DNA from: Planctomycetaceae bacterium
Lineage (GTDB): Bacteria > Planctomycetota > Planctomycetia > Pirellulales > UBA1268
Length of the DNA stretch: 12,354 nucleotides
NCBI GenBank assembly: GCA_947453875.1
Contig: CANGIH010000024.1
Span: forward strand, 1-12,354
Direction: 5' to 3'
This document shows positions 7,029 through 12,354 of the stretch, piece after piece. The position numbers and the translations under genes are program-made. Position 1 is the stretch's first letter, and each line of letters opens with the position of its first letter. The notes below the pieces were generated by a model. It was not told where the DNA came from, did no database searches, and worked only from the letters and a program-made list of their open reading frames with translations.

Positions 7029-8554
7029 TGGCGCGTCTCCTTTCGCTCGCGCGGCTCGTCGGCGTGATCATGGCGCTCACCGGCGCACCGTCTGCCGCCA
7101 CCGAGCTCCGTGCCGGCACGGCGGTGGTCGACGTCACCGATCCCGGCGCCGAGAAGGTTCACGATCCCTCGATGGCGAAGGTGCTCGTCCTTGAACAGGG
7201 GGGGATTCGCGGTGTGCTCGTCACGATCGACGTGGTCGCCATCGGCGGCATCGGCCCGATCGGCGACGGTTTTCTCGCCGAACTCCGCACGCGCCTCGCC
7301 CGCGACCATGGCATCCCGCCCGAGGGGGTGATCGTCAACGCGAGCCATTGCCACGCGGCGGTCTGCCGCGATGTCGCCGACCGGGTCGTCGCGGCGGTGG
7401 CGGAAGCGAAGCAACGGATGGTGCCGGTGAGGGCCGGCGCCGGCACGGCGAGCGAAACGCGGATCAGCGAGAACCGGCGCGTCGACCTCGTCGATGGCTC
7501 CCAGGCCGACATGCGCCGGGCCTATGCGATGCCTGCCGATGGAGAGATCGCCGCCACCGGTCCGATCGACCCCCAGGTGGGGCTCCTCAAGCTCGAGGCG
7601 CTCGATGGCTCGCCGGTCGCGATCGTCTATCTCTTCGCCTGCCACCCGATCATGAATCCGCCGCGCCGCGGCAGTTCGGCTGATTTTCCCGCCGTCGCCT
7701 CGCGACTCATCGAGGGAGCGCTCGGCGGGGGGGCGGTGGCGTTCTTCGTGCAGGGCTGTGGCGGCGACATCAATCCGGTCCGCTACAAGGAGATCGACCG
7801 GCCCGCCGATGCCGAGCCGCTCGGTAGCATGCTCGGGGGCACGGTGCTCGCGGGGCTGCGCCGGATCGAGACCTCGGCCGACGCGCCGCTCCTGCTTGCT
7901 CGCGAGCTCGTGCAGGTGCCGCGCGGCACCGACTACGCGGCGCGGATCGGGCGCCTCGAGGCCGAGCGAAACTTGCTCGTGGAGGGCTTGAGCCCGACGA
8001 ACATTGCCTTCGAGCAGTTTCTCCCGCGGCTTGTCGAACAGGCCATCTTCCCCGGTGATCCGGGCCGGTCGCGACAGCGGACGCTCCACGAGCGTGCCCT
8101 CACCGCCGACCGGCCCGACGAGACGGTCGAGCACGACCGACTCCTCGAGGGGGAGGTGGAGGCCTATCTGCAGAACATCGCATCGATGGAGCGGATCACC
8201 CGCCTCAACGTCAACCTCGCGCTCCTGAAGAGCCATCTCGCCCGCCGCGACACCGCCGCTCAACCGGCACTCGACGCCGAGATCGGGGGCTTGAGGGTGG
8301 GGGACTTCCGACTCGTGACCTTCCCGGGGGAACTGGTGTCGGAGATCGGCCTCGGCATCAAACAGGCTGCCGGCCATCCGACGGCGTTCGTGGCCGGCTA
8401 CACCAACGGCTATCTCCATTATCTTCCCACCGCACGGCAACGGGCCAACACCGGCTTCGCCCAAGAAGACTGCGATTGCCTGGTCGCCCCGGAATGGGAG
8501 CAGGTCTTCCGGGATGGCGCCGCGCGGATGTTTTCAGGGCTGGCGGGGGAGTGA
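7025..8554 (+). CDS. Exported neutral ceramidase-fold hydrolase lacking the nucleophile serine
   Basis: The 509-residue product begins at ATG 7025 (a second ATG follows at 7028), overlapping the fmdB-like stop. Residues 1-25 form a signal peptide (LARLVGVIMALTGAPSAA). The body matches the neutral/alkaline non-lysosomal ceramidase N-terminal fold: ELRAGTAVVDVTDP at the start, NASHCH with histidines 108 and 110 where ceramidases have a T-H-T-H metal motif, FACHP with His207, FPGELVSE with Glu436, and GYTNGYLHYLP with Tyr459/Tyr463. The last two correspond to the Glu and Tyr zinc-ligand regions. The catalytic hexapeptide GDVSPN of true ceramidases appears here as GDINPV (247-252), with Ile249 in the serine position, so ordinary ceramide amidase chemistry is unlikely. 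Such proteins are common in planctomycetes with unknown substrates. The zinc site looks retained, so a metal-dependent hydrolase of another kind is my inference. Confidence 0.85.
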   Translation: MMARLLSLARLVGVIMALTGAPSAATELRAGTAVVDVTDPGAEKVHDPSMAKVLVLEQGGIRGVLVTIDVVAIGGIGPIGDGFLAELRTRLARDHGIPPEGVIVNASHCHAAVCRDVADRVVAAVAEAKQRMVPVRAGAGTASETRISENRRVDLVDGSQADMRRAYAMPADGEIAATGPIDPQVGLLKLEALDGSPVAIVYLFACHPIMNPPRRGSSADFPAVASRLIEGALGGGAVAFFVQGCGGDINPVRYKEIDRPADAEPLGSMLGGTVLAGLRRIETSADAPLLLARELVQVPRGTDYAARIGRLEAERNLLVEGLSPTNIAFEQFLPRLVEQAIFPGDPGRSRQRTLHERALTADRPDETVEHDRLLEGEVEAYLQNIASMERITRLNVNLALLKSHLARRDTAAQPALDAEIGGLRVGDFRLVTFPGELVSEIGLGIKQAAGHPTAFVAGYTNGYLHYLPTARQRANTGFAQEDCDCLVAPEWEQVFRDGAARMFSGLAGE

Positions 8555-8593
8555 CGGGCCCGGCCGGCGTTCCACCCTGGGCTTCCGCGGGGG

Positions 8594-8599
8594 TATCAT
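8594..8599 (+). promoter_or_regulatory. Candidate -10 element for the propeller/heme gene
   Basis: TATCAT within GGGTATCATAGTGG lies 76 bases before ATG 8676, in the 121-base gap after the hydrolase gene. It stands out as an AT-rich patch in GC-rich sequence and resembles the GGTATCAC found upstream of the DUF1501 gene. No clear -35 box is seen. If real, it makes 8676 the start of a separate transcription unit. Confidence 0.33.
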
Positions 8600-8675
8600 A
8601 GTGGCCCCTCCGCGCGGTCCGGGTGGAACCGCGCCGGATTTCCCCCTCTCTCGATTCCGGGAACCGCTCCGCACC

Positions 8676-11600
8676 ATGACACGCCCCATCGCTTCGGTCT
8701 GTCGCGTCGTCCTCATCCTTTCCACGCTTTCGCTCCTTCCGGGTGCCCGGGGAGCCGAGACCTGGGAGCAGTTGGCGGAGAAGCAGCCCTCCGGCGGCGC
8801 AGCGGCCGAGGTTCCCGTGGTGAAGAAGGGGCTCGCCGACTGGATCTGGGGCCCGAGCGACGACGGTGAATACCGGCTCGCCAAGTCGTTCACCGGCGGC
8901 GTCAAGAAAGCGGTCATCACCGCCACGGCCGACAATCGGATGACGCTCCTCCTCAACGGCAAAGAGATCGCCAAGGGCGACTCCTGGGAAAACCCCGTCG
9001 CCGTCGACCTCACGAACGACCTGAAGGTCGGCGACAACGAGCTCGTCGCCATCGTCGGAAACGAAGGGGGCCCGGCGGGTTTCTCCTGCCGAATCGTCCT
9101 CACCGCCGCCGACGGGAGCGAGCAGGTGATCACGAGCGACGCCTCCTGGAAGGGAGCGCCGGCCGGCAAGCCGACCGACTCGGTCACCGTCCGCGTCGTT
9201 GCCAAGGCGGGGGAAGGGCCGTGGAAGGCGGCCCTCGCCGGCGAAGCCAGGGGTGCCTCGGCGCAGCCCTTCAATCTCCTCCCCGGCTTCCAGGTTGAAA
9301 AACTCTTCACCGTCCCGCAGGCCGAACTCGGCTCCTGGGTCTGCCTCACCACCGATCCGAAGGGGCGGCTGATCGCCAGCGACCAGGGCGACAAGGGGCT
9401 CGTGCGGATCACGCCGGCGCCGCTCGACGGCTCGAAGCCGACGGTTGTCGAGAAGATCCCGGTCGCACTTTCCGGTGCCCAGGGACTCCTCTGGGCGTTC
9501 GACGCGCTCTACGTCGTCTGCAACGGCGGCCCCGGCAGTGGCCTCTACCGGGCGACCGATTCCAACGGCGACGACATCCTCGATCATGTCGAGAAGCTCC
9601 GCACGTTCGAAGGGGGCGGGGAACACGGCCCCCATGCCATCCGCCTCTCCCCCGATGGCAAGAAGCTGTTCATCATCTGCGGCAACCACACCCTCCCGCC
9701 GTTCGCCGTGAAGAACATCACCGAGCCGCAGACGCTCGGTGGCATCCGCCCCAATCAGCGCCGTGTCGAGCTTCCCCCGGAGGCCACGAGCCGCTTGCCC
9801 GCCAACTGGGACGAGGATCTCCTCATCACGCGTCTCTGGGACGCCGGAGGCCATGCCGTCGGGATCCTCGCGCCGGGCGGCTATGTCGTCAGCACCGATC
9901 CTGATGGCAAAACGTGGGAAATCTGGACCGGTGGCTACCGCAATCCCTACGACTTCGCCTTCAACGCCGACGGCGAGATGTTCGTCTACGACGCCGACAT
10001 GGAGTGGGATTTCGGGTCGCCGTGGTATCGGCCGACGCGCGTCAACCATGCCACGAGCGGCAGCGAACTCGGCTGGCGTTCCGGCGCCGGCAAGTGGTCG
10101 CCGGCGCTTCCCGACAGCCTCCCCGCGCTCGTCGACATCGGCCCCGGCTCGCCGGTGGGGGCATCCTTCGGCTACGGCGCGAAGTTCCCCGCCAAATATC
10201 AAAAAGCGTTCTTCATCTGCGACTGGACGTTCGGGACGATGTACGCGATCCACCTCACGCCCGACGGCTCGACCTACAAAGGCGAGAAGGAGGAGTTCGT
10301 CTCGCGGACGCCGCTCCCGCTCACCGACATGACGATCGGCCAGGATGGGGCCGTCTACTTCACCGTCGGTGGCCGTGGCGGCCAAGGTGAGCTCTACCGG
10401 GTGACCTACGTCGGCAAGGAATCGACCGCCCCGGTCGATGCCAAGTCGACCGCCGGAGCCGAGAGCCGCAAGGCTCGCCAGGCGCTCGAGGCATTTCACG
10501 TGAAGGGGGCCGACACGAAGGCGGCCGTCGCCGCGGCGCTCCCGCAGCTTGCCAATCCCGACCGCTTCATCCGCTACGCCGCCAGGATCGCCCTCGAGCA
10601 CCAGCCACTCGAGGCCTGGGCCAACCAGGCGCTCACGAATTCCAATCCGCTCGCCCGGATCCATGCGGCGATCGCCGTCGCCCGCCAGGGAGAGCCGGCG
10701 ATGCAGCCGGTGGTGCTATCCACCCTCGATGGCGTCGACCTGACCAAGCTCGATACCGCCGGGAAGATCGATCTCGTCCGCGCCTACGAGCTCGCGATGA
10801 TCCGGCTTGGCGACCCGTCGGCGGAGGCGAAGGGGAAGATCGCCGCCAAGCTCGGGCCGCTGTTTCCCTCGGGATCCTTCGATCTCGACCGCGAGCTCTC
10901 GAGCCTGCTTGTTGCCGTTCGTGCCCCGGGGATCGTGACACAACTCGTCGGCCTCATGGCCGAGCCGTCGAAGTCGGCCGGCGCCACCAACCTCGCCCCC
11001 AACGAAGAGGAGCTGAGACAGCTGATCACGCGGAATGCCGGCTACGGCAGCTCCGTTCGCGACGCCCTCGAGAAGCGCAGCGATCTCCTCCAGGTCCACT
11101 TCGCGTATGTCCTCCGGACAGTCAACGAGAAAAATGCCTGGACGCTCGACGACCGCAAGGGCTACCACGGCTGGTTCAACCGTGCCCAGCAATGGGCCGG
11201 CGGCGCGAGTTTCCGGAAGTTCCTCGTCAACATCGAGAACGACAGCCTCGTCGGCCTCTCGGAGAACGACAAGCTCGCCCTCGAGACGATCGGCGCCCGC
11301 AAGGCCTACGTGCCGCCGCAACTGCCGAAGCCGGTTGGGCCGGGGAAGGCCTGGTCGGTCGACGATATTCTTGCCGCGGCCGAGAAGGGGCTCGCCACGG
11401 GGCGCGACTTCGAAGGGGGCAAGCGAACATTCGCGGCGGCCCGGTGCGTCGTCTGCCACCGCTTCGGTGACGACGGTGGCTCGACCGGCCCTGATCTCAC
11501 CCAGGCCGGCGGTCGCTTCCAGCTCAAGGACATGATCGAAGCGATGGTGGTCCCGAGCAAGGTGATCTCCGACCAATACAAGGGGAGCATCGTCACGACG

Positions 11601-11849
11601 CAGGGGGGCAAGGCCCACACCGGCCGGATCGTGTACGAGTCGCCGGAGAAGGTGGTCGTCGTCACCGATCCGGAGGATGCGACGAAGTTCGTCGAGATCC
11701 CCCGCGCGGACATCGACGAGATCATTCCGGCGGCGGAGTCGCTGATGCCGAAGGGGCTCCTCGACACCCTCAACGAGGGGGAGATCCTCGATCTCCTCGC
11801 CTACACGCTCTCGCGGGGGAACAGCAACGATGCCCGGTTCAAGAAGTAG
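8676..11849 (+). CDS. Exported beta-sandwich, propeller, HEAT-repeat and c-type heme protein (Pirellula type)
   Basis: The product is 1057 residues. ATG 8676 is chosen because it places a signal peptide at 1-27 (VVLILSTLSLLPGARG); the frame is open earlier, but that stretch is intergenic. Residues about 50-180 form a galactose-binding-like beta-sandwich (LADWIWGPSDDGEYRLAKSF, then MTLLLNGKEIAKG). Residues about 198-578 are a beta-propeller of the planctomycete 'membrane-bound dehydrogenase' class, with LLPGFQVEKLF, HGPHAIRLSPDGKKLF and GGYRNPYDFAFNADGEMFVYD. A helical HEAT-like region spans about 590-900. The C-terminus is the planctomycete/verrucomicrobial heme-binding domain with CVVCH (Cys924, Cys927, His928), then STGPDLTQAGGRF and PSKVISDQYKG. 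The known family architecture suggests periplasmic oxidation of a sugar or alcohol with electrons passed to the c-heme; the substrate and PQQ binding are not shown. The next cytochrome gene overlaps its 3' end by 20 bases. Confidence 0.93.
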   Translation: MTRPIASVCRVVLILSTLSLLPGARGAETWEQLAEKQPSGGAAAEVPVVKKGLADWIWGPSDDGEYRLAKSFTGGVKKAVITATADNRMTLLLNGKEIAKGDSWENPVAVDLTNDLKVGDNELVAIVGNEGGPAGFSCRIVLTAADGSEQVITSDASWKGAPAGKPTDSVTVRVVAKAGEGPWKAALAGEARGASAQPFNLLPGFQVEKLFTVPQAELGSWVCLTTDPKGRLIASDQGDKGLVRITPAPLDGSKPTVVEKIPVALSGAQGLLWAFDALYVVCNGGPGSGLYRATDSNGDDILDHVEKLRTFEGGGEHGPHAIRLSPDGKKLFIICGNHTLPPFAVKNITEPQTLGGIRPNQRRVELPPEATSRLPANWDEDLLITRLWDAGGHAVGILAPGGYVVSTDPDGKTWEIWTGGYRNPYDFAFNADGEMFVYDADMEWDFGSPWYRPTRVNHATSGSELGWRSGAGKWSPALPDSLPALVDIGPGSPVGASFGYGAKFPAKYQKAFFICDWTFGTMYAIHLTPDGSTYKGEKEEFVSRTPLPLTDMTIGQDGAVYFTVGGRGGQGELYRVTYVGKESTAPVDAKSTAGAESRKARQALEAFHVKGADTKAAVAAALPQLANPDRFIRYAARIALEHQPLEAWANQALTNSNPLARIHAAIAVARQGEPAMQPVVLSTLDGVDLTKLDTAGKIDLVRAYELAMIRLGDPSAEAKGKIAAKLGPLFPSGSFDLDRELSSLLVAVRAPGIVTQLVGLMAEPSKSAGATNLAPNEEELRQLITRNAGYGSSVRDALEKRSDLLQVHFAYVLRTVNEKNAWTLDDRKGYHGWFNRAQQWAGGASFRKFLVNIENDSLVGLSENDKLALETIGARKAYVPPQLPKPVGPGKAWSVDDILAAAEKGLATGRDFEGGKRTFAAARCVVCHRFGDDGGSTGPDLTQAGGRFQLKDMIEAMVVPSKVISDQYKGSIVTTQGGKAHTGRIVYESPEKVVVVTDPEDATKFVEIPRADIDEIIPAAESLMPKGLLDTLNEGEILDLLAYTLSRGNSNDARFKK

Positions 11850-12354
11850 GTCTGCGACGGGGGTGATCCTTGCGACCATCGCGGCGCTCGCCGCCGGGTC
11901 TGTCGCCGCGATCGATTTCTCCCACGAGGTCGTCCCGATCCTGCGGGCCACGTGTGGCAAGTGCCACACGGGCTCGCAGCGGCAGGGGGGCTTCTCGATC
12001 AACGACCGGGAGGCGATCCTCGCCGGTGGCGATTCAGGCACCCCTGGGCTTGTCCCTGGCGATGCCGCAGGGAGCGAACTGATCCGCCGGATCGTGAGCA
12101 CCGATCCCGATATCCGCATGCCGAGCGAGGGGGAGGCGCTGCCGGCCGAGGCGGTCGCGACCCTCACCCGCTGGGTCGAGGCGAAGGCGCCGTGGGAGGA
12201 TGGCTTCTCATTTGCCGGCAACACCTACGAGGCCCCCCTCGCCCTCCGGCCGGTCACGCTTCCAGCGCCCCACGACGGCCGTCTCCATCCGGTCGATCGT
12301 CTCGTCGATGCCTACCAGGAAGCGAAGGGGGTGCCGACGCCGCCACGCTCTGAC
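11830..12354 (+). CDS. Planctomycete cytochrome c protein, PSCyt1 with start of DUF1549 (5' part only)
   Basis: The frame is open to the window end, giving 175 visible residues. ATG 11830 lies inside the 3' end of the upstream gene, overlapping by 20 bases. GGGGGA nine bases before it supports the start. A signal peptide is present (SATGVILATIAALAAGSVAA, about residues 8-27). The planctomycete cytochrome c domain follows: FSHEVVPILRATCGKCH with Cys42, Cys45 and His46 as the heme site, PGDAAGSELIRRI in the middle, and DIRMPSEG with Met97 as a possible axial ligand. HPVDRLVDAYQEAKGVP near the window end matches the start of a DUF1549 (PSCyt2) domain, so the full gene is probably a PSCyt1-DUF1549-DUF1553 protein of 700 or more residues. 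These usually pair with DUF1501 genes; here the overlap partner is the propeller/heme gene. Tight coupling suggests co-production of two exported heme proteins. Confidence 0.9.
   Translation, partial: MPGSRSRSATGVILATIAALAAGSVAAIDFSHEVVPILRATCGKCHTGSQRQGGFSINDREAILAGGDSGTPGLVPGDAAGSELIRRIVSTDPDIRMPSEGEALPAEAVATLTRWVEAKAPWEDGFSFAGNTYEAPLALRPVTLPAPHDGRLHPVDRLVDAYQEAKGVPTPPRSD

Noticed and set aside
8358..10664. Long open frame of 768 codons on the - strand opposite the hydrolase and propeller genes
   Set aside because: It is antisense to well-supported genes, has no recognisable domain, and is Arg/Gly/Glu-rich as expected when the complement of G/C-ending codons excludes stops.
11952..12353. 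An alternative + strand open frame starting at GTG 11952
   Set aside because: It is out of frame with the strong signal peptide and PSCyt1 heme motif encoded from ATG 11830, which stays open to the window end.

Overview
The window reads as a GC-rich chromosomal segment from a planctomycete, most likely a Pirellulales-type lineage. The evidence is the combination of gene families, which is characteristic of the Planctomycetes/PVC group: a DUF1501 protein with a Tat-like leader, a 'Pirellula-type' propeller/HEAT/heme protein, a planctomycete cytochrome c (PSCyt1/DUF1549-type) protein, a ceramidase-fold hydrolase, and a von Willebrand factor A (VWA)/TPR/giant envelope-protein cluster. I see no tRNA, rRNA, CRISPR array, insertion sequence, integrase or phage gene. 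Coding density is very high and there is no gene-free stretch over 300 bases.

Left block (1-5254, + strand): the 3' end of a VWA-domain membrane protein, an ATGA-coupled membrane-anchored TPR-like protein with a four-cysteine tail, and a 1253-residue secreted, C-terminally membrane-anchored protein of unknown function. The order and topology resemble the Bat (MoxR/VWA/TPR/BatD) clusters, so I infer an envelope-associated complex. The function is not known, and the MoxR ATPase expected for such a cluster would lie upstream, outside the window.

Middle (5258-6640, - strand): a DUF1501 protein convergent with the left block, with only three bases between the two stop codons. A 160-base divergent intergenic region follows. 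It holds AT-richer islands that could be promoters for DUF1501 (leftward) and for an fmdB-like zinc-ribbon gene (rightward).

Right block (6801-12354, + strand): an FmdB-family zinc ribbon is translationally coupled by ATGA to an exported ceramidase-fold hydrolase that lacks the usual nucleophilic serine. After a 121-base gap with a promoter-like element come a 1057-residue exported beta-sandwich/propeller/HEAT/c-heme protein and, overlapping its 3' end by 20 bases, the start of a planctomycete cytochrome c protein that runs off the window. These last two look like a co-translated pair of exported heme proteins of the kind expanded in planctomycetes and often suspected of acting in polysaccharide or organic-substrate oxidation; substrates cannot be read from the sequence.

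I do not find a clear new defence or mobile system here. The least explained elements are the giant protein at 1493-5254, the cysteine tail of its neighbour, and the serine-less ceramidase-fold enzyme.
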